DNA of 64,000 bases from Hypoxylon rubiginosum (GCA_902806565.1 CADCXA010000021.1:1736001-1800000), one strand, 5' to 3'. Positions 1 through 11,930 are shown, numbered from the stretch's first letter. Program-made: numbers and translations. Notes: a model not told the origin generated them from the sequence alone.

Positions 1-286
1 TAGGATAGTAGCCTACATACCTTAGACGCCTAACTTACATACCTAGCACAAGTAGTGCTCAGTAGTCGACTTCGTCTTGGTCTGAAGACGGAATTGTGGA
101 GGTAGAAGACTCTCAGAATAGAAAACAGAACGAAGCCACTGTAATATAGAGTCTTCCCTACGTCAAGCCTCTACACTACCAAGAGCTCGTCGACTCTTCT
201 TATCCACCTTTCATTTCCTTTTGTCTACTCCTAAACTGTTACCCCTTTGAGTCACTTGTTGGTACGAACCTCTCTCTCTGCCCAAG
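1..286. other. 5' flank of the CYP52-type gene
   Basis: No gene is visible here. The stretch directly precedes the P450 start codon at 287 and would hold its promoter and leader. It is pyrimidine-rich close to the start (a CT repeat at about 270-280), which is common in fungal leaders. No clear TATA box was identified. Confidence 0.4.
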
Positions 287-1893
287 ATGTTTAGATACAG
301 CACCGGCGTCTTCTTCCTCCTGGCCGTCTTGCTAGCTTGGACAATCGTCAAGTCTAAGCTCAAGAAGCGCCGCAACAAGGCGAAGGCTGCTGCACTAGGA
401 TGCCTGCCGCCTCCGGAGTTGCGCAGCACGAACCTCATCGGCAACTCCATCTTGCGGGAGTCCATGAAAGCTACCAAGGAAGATCGCGGCCCCCAGTATG
501 TAGTCGAGAAGATGGACAGCGTCTCGCCCGACTGCCACACCATCAAGGTGCCCATCATCGACTATGAAATCGTAGTCACGCGCGACCCGGAAAATGCCAA
601 GGTGCTCTTCAGCAGCCCGGACTTCGACATCAGCCACACGCGCCAGCTCAGCTGGATGCCGCTGCTGGGCAAGGGCATCTTCACGAGCCGCGGCGACACC
701 TGGAAGCACAGCCGCGCGCTCCTGCGCCCGCAGTTCGCGCGCGAGATGATCAGCGACCCCCAGCTCGAGGAGCACCACCTGCAGAACCTGTGGGGCAAGC
801 TGCCGGCCGACGCCGCCACGGGCTGGACCGCCACGGCGGACCTGGCTCCGCTCTTCTTCAAGTTCACCCTCGACACGGCGACCGAGTTCATCTTCGGCAC
901 GTCCACCAACTCGCTGCAGCAGAGCGACGAGAAGAAGGACCTGAGCTCCCACTTCAACGCCGCCAAGGTCTGGATCGACAAGCGCGGCGCCCTCGCCAAG
1001 TTCTACTGGCTCATGAACAGCAAGGAGTTCAAGGAGCACTGCGCCACCATCCACAAGTTCGCCGACGGTCTCGTTGCTGATCGACTGGCGCACCCTCCAG
1101 AGAAACTCAGCGCCGATCCCGAGAAGGGCGGTGGGCGCTTCAACCTCCTCAACGAGCTGGCCAAGGAGACCCAGGACCCGCGGGAGCTGCGCAACGAGAC
1201 GCTGCACGTGCTGATCGCGGGCCGCGACACCACGGGCTGCCTGCTGGGGTGGGTCATGTACTTCCTGGCGCGGCACCCGGCCGTGTTCGCGAAGCTGCGG
1301 TCCCTCATCCTCGAGCGCTTCGGCGAGCACCCGGCCGACTTCCGGACCCTGAACAGCCAGGTCCCGTACCTGCAGTGGATCATCAGCGAGACGCTGCGCG
1401 TGGTCACCGTGATCCCGCTCAACGAGCGCATCGCGCTGCGCGACACGGTGCTCCCGCGGGGCGGCGGCCCCGACGGCAAGGCCCGCGTCTTCGTGCCCGA
1501 GGGCACCCAGGTGCTCATCCCGCTGTACGCCATGCAGCACCGCAAGGACCTCTGGGGCGACGACGTCGAGGAGTTCCGCCCCGAGCGTTGGGAGTCGCAC
1601 CGTCCCGGCTGGGAGTTCATCCCCTTCGGCGCCGGTGCTCGCAAGTGTCTTGGTCGTAAGTTTTCTCCCCTTTTCTGCTTTTTTTTTGTTGCCTCGAGCT
1701 GTTACTGACCTCCATCGTAGAGCAATTCGGCCGCCAAGAAGTCAGCTATGTCATCTCGCGGTTCTGTCAGAAGTACGACCGGATCCAGAACATGGAGCAG
1801 GGCGATGGTAGAGTTCGCCTGCATCATGCCATCGAGAATCGGTCAGGCACTGGCGTCCAAGTGCGATTGCACGAAGCGAAGGCGGCTTCATAA
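287..1893 (+). CDS. Cytochrome P450, CYP52 type (probable alkane/fatty-acid hydroxylase)
   Basis: Two exons, 287-1655 and 1721-1893, with a 65 nt intron (GTAAG...CGTAG) that interrupts the heme-binding loop; the product is 513 aa. Seen: an N-terminal membrane anchor (about residues 5-22) followed by a basic stop-transfer stretch (KLKKRRNK), the I-helix motif AGRDTT at 311-316, ExxR at 368-371 (ETLR), RPERW at 431-435, and the heme loop FGAGARKCLG at 447-456 with Cys454 as the thiolate ligand. Exon 2 restores the usual continuation GQQFGRQEVSYV. Length and the AGRDTT and PERW motifs fit CYP52, which hydroxylates n-alkanes and fatty acids at the terminal carbon in the ER. The substrate is inferred from family only. 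The start gives a normal-length anchor. Without splicing, the frame would run into the intron and stop at 1708. Confidence 0.9.
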
Positions 1894-4800
1894 TATCACT
1901 CGTTTTACCTGCGATACCTTACCAACTTGGCAGTATACTAGCCTATGTAATTCTTTAATGTTCGGACCTACCTACCTAATGTACATAGAATACATGAAGC
2001 CAATGATATCCTCTGAATACAAACATCGTTTACAATACATTTCTGTCCCTTAGTGTCATACCCTTCTTACTACTTTGATTATTTCATACTGTATATACTT
2101 ACCATAGGTGAGAGTATGATCTCGTTTCACACAGTAGCAGGTAGTCGATCTCATACTACATAGAGCTTCATGCATACCCAGCCCAGCTTGATAGATGTAG
2201 CTATACATAATGGTAGGCTGGACTTCATGCAGGTTTCCAAACAAGCCTTGCCCCAAGTATTCAATCTCGTCCTACCACCCACCTCCCCACGTGGCGACTT
2301 CAGCGCCGAGTTGTAGATCCCATGTAGATCCTCTTGTCTCGACGTTTCCTAGAAGCATCCGTGTAGACCCCCCTAAAGACCATCAGCAGGACCAGTCCGA
2401 GCCAGGCCTAGCTAGACACATGTTTGCCGATCCGCCCCAGCTTCCGCTCGGGGTCCAGATCGAATTCCCTCAGTATCACCTCGCGCGGCGATACCGATTT
2501 GAGAGCCAAGTGCGGAAGAGGTGAATCATAGGTATATATCGGCCGTAAGCGCTATCCGACGAAGAGCGCCGCTGACCACTATGTTTTACGCGCGACAACC
2601 ACCCATTCTAGACTTCCTAACAGCAAGCAGCCACCGGGCCCCGGCTCCCCGCATGTATGACATGACCGGCGCCCCGAAATCCGCCTCGACCCCCCCCCCC
2701 CCCCCTATGTAATACGGCTGATATATTGGCGTGCGGCCGCAGTTGTGTGCGACGCAGGCGGCCTTCTAGACGGGCAGCAGGATGGGTGCAGGTGGGTAGC
2801 ACGGGACACGGGATAAATAATATGGATATCTCTTGCTTACTATTGGACTCGTATCGTCCCGGGGTACTGGATACCTGCGTCCGCGGTTACTGATGCCATA
2901 TCTCCACATCTATCCCGGAGGCGTCTAGGCGCAGCGGGAGTGTTCTCGTGATGGCCCTCTGTGGCTTCCGCCGCCCCGTATCACACCCGAGGACCAGATA
3001 GATAGGAGTAAGCGAGAGGCGAGACGCGGCTGGATCCCGTGTGATATTGCAGCTCTCCCCTTTATGCGCCAGTTACGCTTGCAACGTTACATGATATGTT
3101 TAGATGTCAGGTTGTCTTTATTTTTCTATTCTCGTGTCTTCGCCATCCGTTAAGCGTATCCCTGCTATGTAGATTGGAGTGTTACACGACGATATCTTTA
3201 TATATTTCTGTTTTTCTCCCGTCTTCTCGTTATGCTCAGGTCTTGTCCTTCGTTCCTCCATCTCCTACCTACTACCATCCTTTAGTACATCTATCCTTTG
3301 ATATATTTTGAAATTGAAAATAACCTGGTCTTATTTATAACATAGTATCCCACCTATTATATGACATGGGACTACTCCCGTTTTAAGATCCGGAGCCGGG
3401 GTACAACCAGTTCCTGAATTTCGAACATCGAAACATACCGTTATGCTACAGGTGTACTAGTTATTTATTAACTTAGAAACCAGCCTACCTAACTAATTAT
3501 ATCAACATTCGTTACACCGGAATTTACTGCCCTGGAATATGCTTGTATCTACAAGGTTTATATAGAGACAAAGCCGGCGGAACAATTTCACAGACCTGAT
3601 AGACGCGAGTATATTCTTAGGGGAGTAGGTTTCGGTGTAAGGGATGTTGGTATTGTAATGACCGAACCAACGGGTAACCGATGCATCAGTAGCATAATGG
3701 TATATGTCTATGTTCATGATTTAGGAACTGATTATACCCAGGTTCAGGATCTTAAAGTACGAATTGTCCCTCGTTGTATAATAGATGGGATAATAAGTAA
3801 CTATGGCTGGGCCATTTTTTTTTAAATTTCAGAATATGTTAGAGGGTAGCTAAACTAAAGGATGGTAGTAGGTAGGGTATGGAGAAACAACGCGGATGGG
3901 GAGGAAAGGAAGGGCAACGCCAGCTCTGATTGGCTAGCTACACATCAGCGCAGGTCCGATGGAAATTTTTATAAAATCAATCAAAACCGTTCAATAGAGC
4001 TTGTTTTGCGTGACCTTTCTGCACCGTTTGTACGAAGACAGGAGTGTTACACGACAGTAGGTAATACGTAGTAGATCTAATATCCGGAGTACTAGGACAT
4101 GAGCACACCTTCTGTCAAGATAAGAGGGTGGTTCCAATGCATACTGCATAGACGTTGGAGACTGTACTCTGCCATATTTACTGCAAGTAACACGTAGTTG
4201 GAAGTAACTCTAGAATCCAGCCTCAATAATACGAATAGCAAATGCTGACAGCCATAGAAATCCTCATTGTTAAAATTATATGATGTCGATAATTGAAGGT
4301 AAAAGAGGATGACATGTCACAGTGAAGGAAAAAGGGGAATCCCATCCCTGAACTAGGTGGAACAAGCATCTTTTTCTGGTGGCCCGTATAATATAAATCT
4401 TACCTCCGTTAAGGATGACGGGCAGATCTGGGGTACGGTAAGCTTATTAGTTGGCAACGAGGATTTGCGGTCATGCCGTGCAACACACCACATAGTCTAG
4501 AACTACCTAAGTCGACATGTACACAGATGCGATCCATCATCCCATCGATACGATCTGTGGCGAACCGGGCCGCGGCAGGATCCAAGCCACCAAATCTTAC
4601 CTTTCTAGCTGGCTAGCTGTCTAGCGGACGAAGGGGACAGCAGCATGACGGCCAGCGCGCAGCCAACCGACGACAATGTGCAAGAAGACAGGAAGGACGG
4701 CGAGATTGGGCTAGACCAAAAGTTCAGCTTCCATCTCCCGATAAGGGAAGCCACTCTTGGCACCGGAATATTGGTCTTCCTTTGCTTTGCCTGTCTCTGT

Positions 4801-5885
4801 GACGTATACACCCCCTTTCCCATCTGGGCTAAGTCTACCTAGGTGCCTAGGTACGTAGGCTACGAGGGTGCGGCAGTTGGGGCGAAAAAGGGATGGATGG
4901 GAACATAACCAGGTTTCTCGGGAGATCGCCAAGGCCAAGTCACGATGCGAAAGCCACGGCGCCCGGTAGCTTCGGCTGAAGTTTTTCTGAGCTGTTGTTA
5001 CTAGGTAATGGGGCTTTTGGGAAAGGCGGGTACTTTGCTCAGCAGTGTGTCTATTGTGTACAAGTACTCGGCGCTAGGTACGTACCTTTTGCTCGAAGCA
5101 AGGGGGGAGGGAGCTGCGCCATCGGCCATATTTCGCCTAATGCTAGTGAGCCAATGTCTCCGTTGAGGCTCGCCGGCGAGTTGATGGTCCGCGGACTAGC
5201 GCGGACATAGTCGGGGACTACGCCAGGCACGCAGCCAACTTATGTTTGGTGAGTCGTCATAATTTCGCAACTGGGCAGAAATGCATTGCTGTTGCTAATC
5301 TTAGCGCGACCAGTAACCATGTATGTATTTTCTTGTCTACGACATACAGTATTTCTACCCACTGTGATTCAGGTCTTCCAAGATAGGGCATCTACGGTAT
5401 CTGATTGATCCCAACCGGCACTGTCATCATCCGTTAGGGGGCGCCTTTGTTTCTTTCGGCAAGCCATCCGAGAGAGTATAGACCGATCAACGATATTTCG
5501 CTCTTCCATTTCCAACTGGTATTAATCCACAGTACCACAGACATGATCCATGATAATATGCACAGGCTCACAAGTTAAAGTAGAGATTGAGTATTTCGGA
5601 AGGTAACGAGAGGCTGGTCTGGTATGGGCGTATTACAGCGTGAGACACTAAGAGGCAGGTCTCCGCAGAACTAGAACACGGAAGACAGCTACAGCAGTTC
5701 GTTGCAAAAGTGATCTACATTTCTGATGATGGACCTCTGATCTTAATCGCATATTTGTATAAAGAAAACAAACAACCTCCCTGGTCAGCTTTGTTGATTT
5801 AACAAAATTCTCTCGAGCACAAATAAGCCCGCTGACATCGTGATCAATTCCAATTCAGCCTACCAATCCACAGCGCTACATCACA
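1894..5885. other. Long gene-free region
   Basis: About 4 kb with no convincing gene on either strand; open frames are short and lack recognisable domains. It contains a 16-base C homopolymer at 2690-2705. Base composition becomes more A+T-rich at about 3.1-4.4 kb. Short motifs of the CCTAGGTA kind recur (for example near 4840-4860), as they do in other intergenic parts of the window. The last part is the promoter of the gene at 5886. Confidence 0.6.
5758..5763 (+). promoter_or_regulatory. Candidate TATA box
   Basis: TATAAA lies 122 nt upstream of the ATG at 5886, followed by a pyrimidine- and CAA-containing leader. The distance is plausible for a fungal core promoter. This is a sequence match only. 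Confidence 0.35.
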
Positions 5886-6935
5886 ATGCATTTCATCACA
5901 GCTACGCTTTTCACGGCTTCCGTAGCCTTGGCTCAGGTCGCCCACCCCGTCGCCCCTCGGGACGCCATGATCACGCCCGCCCCCGTCATGAAGGAGCGTC
6001 GAGACTGGCGGGAGAACCTATCATCAGCCCTCGCCGTCGCCAGCTCCGAACGAGCGCGAGCTAGTTCTATCGCGGCAGAGCACGAGGGAAGCGGCGGCGG
6101 CGACTGGCAGGGACAAGAAGGCGAGGCGCTCGCGGTCGCTTCCTCTGCCGAGGCCGAAGCCAGCGGCATAGCCGGAGAGTTCGGAAAGCGGGGCGACATC
6201 GCGGCCCGCCAGGGCTGGCAGGACGACGTGGCCGCCGCCCAGGCCGCCGCGAGCAAGGCCGAGGCCGCCGCCAGCCAGATCGCCGCGCAGTGGGGAGGAA
6301 AGCGCGACGTCGAGCCGCGCCAGGCGTGGAAGCTCGCGGAGTCCGCGGGTCTGTTCGCGGCGGACGAGGCCGTCAACATCGCCAACAGCATCGCGGGCGG
6401 GTTCGGCAAGCGCCAGGACTGGCAGTCGGTCGTCAACTCGGCGGAGAGCGTCGCCAACTCGTGGGCCGGCGCCGGCCAGTCCGCGGGCGAGTCGTGGGCG
6501 TCGGTCGGCAACAGCATCGCCAACTCGGCCGAGAGCTTCGCCTCGTCCGTCGCCAACTCGGCCCAGGACCTCGGCTCGTCCATTGCCGACTCCGCCCAGA
6601 GCGTCGCTACCGACGTTGTCAACAGCGCCCACAGCGTCGCGTCTACCGCCGGCCAGGCCGCCATGTCGTCCGCCAGCGACGCCGTCGCCAGCGCCGAGAG
6701 CGTCGCGTCTACCGCCACCGGGACCGCTGCCGCTGCTGCCTCGTCCGCGGTCGAGAGCGCCCACTCGGCCGCCTCCGCCGCGACGTCCTACGCGTCGGCG
6801 GCTTCGGCCAGCGCGACCTCCGCTGCTACCACGACCAACACCAACGTCGGCCGCGGCATCGCCGAGCTGTCGTCTCCCCTTCTCAGCATGGGGTTCGCGG
6901 CGTCTGCCATCCTGCTTGGTGCCATCATGTTATAA
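5886..6935 (+). CDS. Secreted Ala/Ser-rich protein with Kex2 sites, 11-residue repeats and probable GPI anchor
   Basis: Single exon, 349 aa. Seen: a signal peptide (about residues 1-17, cut near ALAQ), a dibasic RR at 38-39 and KR at 101-102, 139-140 and 175-176. The blocks ending in KR share a pattern: a Trp near the start (DW, RQGW, RQAW, QDW), an Ala/Ser-rich helix, and IA-x-[FW]-G before KR. From about residue 209 to 296 the protein is a run of 11-residue units of the type SS[VI]A[ND]SA[QEH]SVA. The C-terminus has a hydrophobic tail (about 332-349) after small residues, as in GPI-anchored proteins. Known: Kex2 cuts after KR/RR in the late Golgi, and fungal pheromone and repeat-peptide precursors are processed this way. 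Inference: the N-terminal half may release peptides while the C-terminal helix stays at the cell surface. No known family was recognised. Confidence 0.75.
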   Translation: MHFITATLFTASVALAQVAHPVAPRDAMITPAPVMKERRDWRENLSSALAVASSERARASSIAAEHEGSGGGDWQGQEGEALAVASSAEAEASGIAGEFGKRGDIAARQGWQDDVAAAQAAASKAEAAASQIAAQWGGKRDVEPRQAWKLAESAGLFAADEAVNIANSIAGGFGKRQDWQSVVNSAESVANSWAGAGQSAGESWASVGNSIANSAESFASSVANSAQDLGSSIADSAQSVATDVVNSAHSVASTAGQAAMSSASDAVASAESVASTATGTAAAAASSAVESAHSAASAATSYASAASASATSAATTTNTNVGRGIAELSSPLLSMGFAASAILLGAIML

Positions 6936-7791
6936 TTGGAGGGTGATAATTCGGGAGACACGGGGAAAGTGAAAGTTTTTTGGGGGGTTTTCAATTCGGG
7001 CATAGGTTATATGCAATTGGCTTTACACCGGTTATTCTAATGGAGGAGGATATATAAACACTCTGGACGGATTTTCGGGATAGATACGACAGTATGAATT
7101 TAATGAAACGTTTTATTATATTTCTCTTATGACATGCCTCTCCGTAATATTTGATGATTATGTAGCTCCGAGATGAGTTTCGACATACCGTGTATCGGCT
7201 AGCAATATGTCTGATCTCTAACATCACAAATTTCTTGCAGTGTGAACAATGTCTTTCGAGAGCGAGCTCCTTGTAACACACTGAGATATGCTCTTGAAAG
7301 ATATTGTAAGCAGACACAACTAATGCATGTTAATGTCTAACTTGGATAGGCAATCAAAGAAAGCAGTCGGTAGTAATTATAGACTGTTATTCAACGTTGT
7401 TGCTGTTTTATGCATGGGAATTGAAGTTAAAAGATAGATAGACTCGAGGCTTGGCAAGCAATTAACGCGAACTGAGCGCGCTATAACTTTAGCGGCCCTT
7501 ACGCGCTGTAGAAGCGCGACAGGTCGCGATTACCCAGCCACGGCTTACACAACTAATAGAGGCAGTGACCAACCGAGCACTGGATAATTCATAATTCTCA
7601 GCTGGTATTCGCCAATTCGAACCTTTTCCCCGTCTCATCCTTCCACCTCACCCTCAAACAAATCCTTTTTCTTATTACATCAAATCATCGGCGACACGAC
7701 CTGACAATCCGTTCCTTAACCATTGCATCGTCCCACTCCGTAATCATTCGCCTCCCTCACTTTAATATCGAACAATCCTAAATTCGACACA
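6936..7791. other. Intergenic, gene-free
   Basis: No supported gene. It holds the 3' flank of the Ala/Ser-rich protein gene and the promoter and leader of the next gene. The last 180 bases before 7792 are rich in C/T with few purine runs, as in many fungal leaders. Confidence 0.5.
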
Positions 7792-8565
7792 ATGGTTCTT
7801 AAGCGCAAGCGTTCCGAGTCCGAGCTCTCTTTCAGCTCGTCCAGCACCTTCGGCTCTCCTATGCAACCTAATCAATTCGCCGCCATGATGGATATGGACG
7901 GAGCCAGCGCCTCTCCGTTGCGCCAATTCCCGCAGAACACCACGCCCGCCCATCTACACAGCCGCACCGTGAAGCGATTCCGCAACAGTCGCCCTTCGGA
8001 CGAGGAGGTCCATCGTAAGTTCTACGCCTGGCGTGCCCACCATCAAGTGGCCTCAGCAGTAGGATCACCAGCTTACGCTAGACCCTACGCAGAGCGTACC
8101 TTGAGCATGCTTTACTCGGCCCAGAAGCAGCATGTCGCCCACGATCAGCAACAGCAGCAACTCCAACTCGGCAGCCTCGCCACGCAACCCCGACCCCAAG
8201 CCCCACCCGCAGCGCACACACAGTCGCAGCCGCAAGGATCCCAGGCGTCGCTGCACAGCTTTTGGAAACTACCCAAACCCGCTACTGCCTCGGTCCCCGC
8301 CGTCCCGGCCCCCTTCGATCAGCCCACCAGCTGCGAGGACTGCGGACAAACGCTGCGCGAAGGACGCGGCGACGAGGACTCGATGGATTTGGACGGCTTC
8401 GGCGCCGAAGCCGAGACCGAGTGCGTGGCGTGTAGCAAGCACGTTTGCTCGCACTGCTCCATAACCAACTTGGGCGAGCAGCGGCGATGCTTGATATGCG
8501 CCGGGAAGAAGGTCTGGGTCGGTGGACTGGGTTGGGCTGGGACCTCTGGCCTGAAAGTCTGCTGA
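7792..8565 (+). CDS. Conserved fungal eight-cysteine (zinc-ribbon-like) protein
   Basis: Best model: exons 7792-8014 and 8093-8565, 231 aa, with a 78 nt intron starting at a perfect GTAAGT donor and ending ...ACGCAG. Because 78 is a multiple of three and has no stop, the unspliced frame (257 aa) is also open. Splicing gives EEVHQRTLSMLYSAQ, a smoother sequence than the retained version. The N-terminus is basic (KRKR) and suggests nuclear import. The middle is Gln/Pro-rich, and the C-terminal part has four CxxC pairs (spliced positions about 155/158, 185/188, 193/196, 207/210), a likely two-zinc fold. No named family or function was recognised. Confidence 0.75.
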   Translation: MVLKRKRSESELSFSSSSTFGSPMQPNQFAAMMDMDGASASPLRQFPQNTTPAHLHSRTVKRFRNSRPSDEEVHRKFYAWRAHHQVASAVGSPAYARPYAERTLSMLYSAQKQHVAHDQQQQQLQLGSLATQPRPQAPPAAHTQSQPQGSQASLHSFWKLPKPATASVPAVPAPFDQPTSCEDCGQTLREGRGDEDSMDLDGFGAEAETECVACSKHVCSHCSITNLGEQRRCLICAGKKVWVGGLGWAGTSGLKVC

Positions 8566-10600
8566 AGCATTGGCAGACATCCGGGCATGAACTGTGTGTC
8601 AACTAAGGGTTCGGGATCATTGGGAGCGGAAAGCTTCGGAAGAGCATAGAGCATTCCAGGGCGGAACGGATAGGCACTGGCGTTACAGGTAAATGCGCTG
8701 CAGGTCAATAATTGATGGCTGTTTAAGAGGTAGGGAGTTCGGTGCATTTGCTCATTAGACGCAGCTTGATAGGCAACCACATTAGGTTCCTTTGCAATAT
8801 ACCATTTGATTTAATATCATTTTAAATATGAAATATGCCATGCGAATACTAGAGCAGAGGCTTTCGGTATCACTGTAGTTTCCCCCCGTTTCTCCTTTCT
8901 TCTTACCTGAGTCATTGGTAAGTGAAGTTAGATATATCGGATGCCTTAAAAGGAGAACAGGAATTGGTCTACGATAAGACCTGTTATGAGCGACGCGTCG
9001 GTTAGGCTGGAAATGTGTATTTCGTAATATCATGGCATATGACCTCACATCCCATCTACAACTTGATGTATCCGAATTTTCGTTACTTAGAGACAAAGTT
9101 CTACTCAACCATCCGTGACACAACTTCCTATACTCGATAGGTGCGGCTTGAGGCCGCTTCTTCTACCAATTATTTACATCGCCATCGCCAACTACATCAT
9201 ATTCTTAGCATGATCGTTCATCATCTTCGAGAGAGAGTTTTGTCTACTGCGTTCAGTCACTTCCATGTGCAGGCCATATCGTGTGCTGCCGCTGTGACCA
9301 TTGTCTTATATGAAGACTTGGAATAGAGCTGCCATCTCGGCAATGCGAGCACGCGTGTCTTGTTACAATTGAGGCAACTTAGGAGGTAGGTAGAGACTGT
9401 TTTAGTAATCTTTTAAGCGGGCTTAGCTGCTCTCTTCTTCCCCTAACCCCTATAATCCGTTGGGTTTGACTTTAAAACCTGTAAGTTGCTCCTAAGAGTA
9501 CATGGTTCTCGAGAATAAAACATCTAGCTACGGGAATCGCGTGGTAAGTTATGTCGTGACGTTCTCTTCTATTTAGAGCGCTATCTAGACTATCTCCAAA
9601 GTAATAGTTAGCTACGGAGGATGCTACTGCTAGTAGGAGGAAGGTGTTAGTATCGTTCCTCTAAGACTTTTGACCTAGGCTGCTTCTATCTCGCATTTAT
9701 ATACCTGCCTATATTTTAGCTTCGAAGCAGATATTTTTACTGCCCCTTGGTGTGAATGGCAAGGACTAATTAGTACGTTCGTTTCGGCAGCATCTATTAG
9801 CAGGCATGTCATCACAGAAACACCGCCAAACTGACAGCTGTAGAAATAATTAGTTTCAAAATTGGTCCTATCTAACAGTGTCATAAACGAGTTTATTGAA
9901 ACTCCAGGCTGTGTAGACTACCTCTAAGGAAAGGGAATATGAGTCTCCAGCCGCCCCTCTCAAGCCTTACAAGATCCTTCCTAAGTCTACGCGGACATTA
10001 TGGCTGTCGGCCAGATTTCCAAGCCTCAATCCACCTCCAGTCTGTCTTATTTGCTCCCCCTCCCCTTTCGCTATGAGCGTTGGGGACGGAAGTGTGGGCG
10101 TATCCCGATAACGGTAGACCGCGGCCCATTTGCTCTCGGAGATATGAGGGGAATACCTATAGGGCATCCATGCCATTCAATATCACTCATATAAAGGGCA
10201 TTTATACTTCTAGCGACACGAAGCATGTTAAATCTATCCAAATGCCGTGTTTAATAGAGCATAGAGAGCTTCGGGTGGTCGTCAAGCTGCAGTAGAAAGA
10301 CCCCTATTTCCCCTTAAGTGGGGCAAGCTGTATGCTAACTCATTGAGGCCGTGTTGTATGTGCAGTAAAGGAGCAGAATAATTAGTAGAATTTCAAAAGG
10401 CAGTTTCCTAAGGTTTCACTCGTGTACAGAAAAGAATACCTACCTCCTAGGTAGATATACGTACAGTAGGGAGATTGGTCGTCGGCTCACCGATGCGTCC
10501 CCTCTACCTTTGAATACTCATCTTGACACTAACGGAAATAAAACATCTATCAAAGTCCAATACATATTCCGTATAGTATAGCAACTTGGAAGGTAGGTAG
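8566..10600. other. Intergenic, gene-free
   Basis: About 2 kb with only short open frames and no domain that I can recognise on either strand. Composition is mixed, without the extreme A+T of the Helitron block. It lies downstream of the 3' end of the HET pseudogene. Confidence 0.5.
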
Positions 10601-11930
10601 TCATTCAAGGATTCTATTATACCAACCATATATCTTTGCATTCACTAAACATATCTTGTACCAGGTTTGGCTTACCCGGAATTCGGTTTGGAGCAGCTTG
10701 AAAAACGAAGTTACATCCGGTTCTTTCGGACGATACCGGAGCCTGATATCGCCGAGAACTGTAATCCTGTCCAGGAACTGCGCTTCAACTCCGAGCATCG
10801 CATTGTCTTCCGAGGATCTTGGCTCCCACGTGCTTTGACCAGTTGCATTATACCTCGTATCGTCTGTCAACTCAGTGCGAAGTGCCAGAGGAAAAGCCGT
10901 ATCAAGCACACCTCAGTCTGGCACCCAGCTGGGCTTAGTTCTCGGGTCCTGGCGAAAAGGGCTGCTAGGCACAGTGATGATGTCTAAATTGCGGTGTCGA
11001 CGTAGATGAGCTTGCGTAAGCAGTCAATGTAGGACCGAAACCTGAAGCTTGTAGTTTTCTCTTACCAAATCGTTGTTGCAGAGCCCTAGAAGAGAATATA
11101 TCTTGTCCCGTGGATCTGAAGCTAACGATCCGCGATGTCGCAGAAGCACTTGCAATAGAGTCGTTGCGGTGCCTTCACCGATCGCTTTCCGCTCGAATAC
11201 GATGCCCTCCACGATATCCATGACAATTTGGTTATTCACCCCTACCGCGTTGATACCGCTCTCTAGTTCCAGGATAGAACAGAGTTCCTCCCATGGCAAC
11301 GATTCATTACCACAATGAATTACGACTTCCCTAGGTAGCCATAGCAACTTCCTGTATGACCCATATTCGCCGAAACCATGACCTTCCCAGCAAGGAAGAT
11401 ATGGCTAGCACATAGTCATCTCCGAATCCTATAAACTTTTGCTTGGATATCCGATCCTTTGGATGTGTTTTATCGTCTACCTCGGACAGTTTCTGCACGA
11501 GTTTAATGAGTGGCTTCAGGGTGTTCCCTTCTTGGTCCTCGCTTAACCAAACTAGGACTCAACGTGCTTGCTGGCATATATCTTTCATCATATTGACTTG
11601 AATACTCTTCTCGTTCGAGTCGGACTGATTTATGCATATCGCGTCTGCCCATATTACCCTCGATTCTCCATCGTGACGGAACCGTCTCAGGGCGGAGCTG
11701 AGGCTCTGGTTCAAGGCCAGGAAGGTGTTGTCGTTGCATATTATCCTATCAGTAGCTCGACTTGGTCCCCAGGAATATGACAGTGCTTCGTAGTCTGGGC
11801 AATTTCCGAGAAAATCGGTTTCAATGGTACATCTCAAAGGGTCGTCTTGCTTGCCGGGGAGCAGCGATAATAGCCTGAACACCTGGCGCTGGTCTCTAGG
11901 ATCAAGCGCATTGTAAACATATCGCTTCAT
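10601..11930 (-). pseudogene. HET-domain (heterokaryon incompatibility) pseudogene
   Basis: Read from 11930 downward, the start of a HET domain (Pfam PF06985 type) is clear: YEALSYSWG, then WADAICINQSDSNEKSIQVNMM. A TGA at 11559-11561 falls where the frame otherwise continues with VLVWLSEDQEG. The frame then carries RSWFRRIWVIQEVAMA, meets a stop, and continues in a shifted frame (REVVIHCGNESLPWEEL); about four extra bases at about 11333-11336 explain the shift. Later parts give ASDPRDKIYSLLGLC, and SWVPD followed by a TGA at 10913-10915 where the family has Trp (SWVPDW). At least two nonsense changes and one frameshift make this a dead gene. In fungi the HET domain triggers cell death after non-self recognition. 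The 3' end is not defined. Confidence 0.85.

Noticed and set aside
395..1600. Long minus-strand frame opposite the CYP52-type gene
   Set aside because: Shadow of the real coding strand caused by GC-rich codons; no domain.
6024..6764. Long frames on other strands over the Ala/Ser-rich gene
   Set aside because: Artefacts of the repetitive GC-rich coding sequence.
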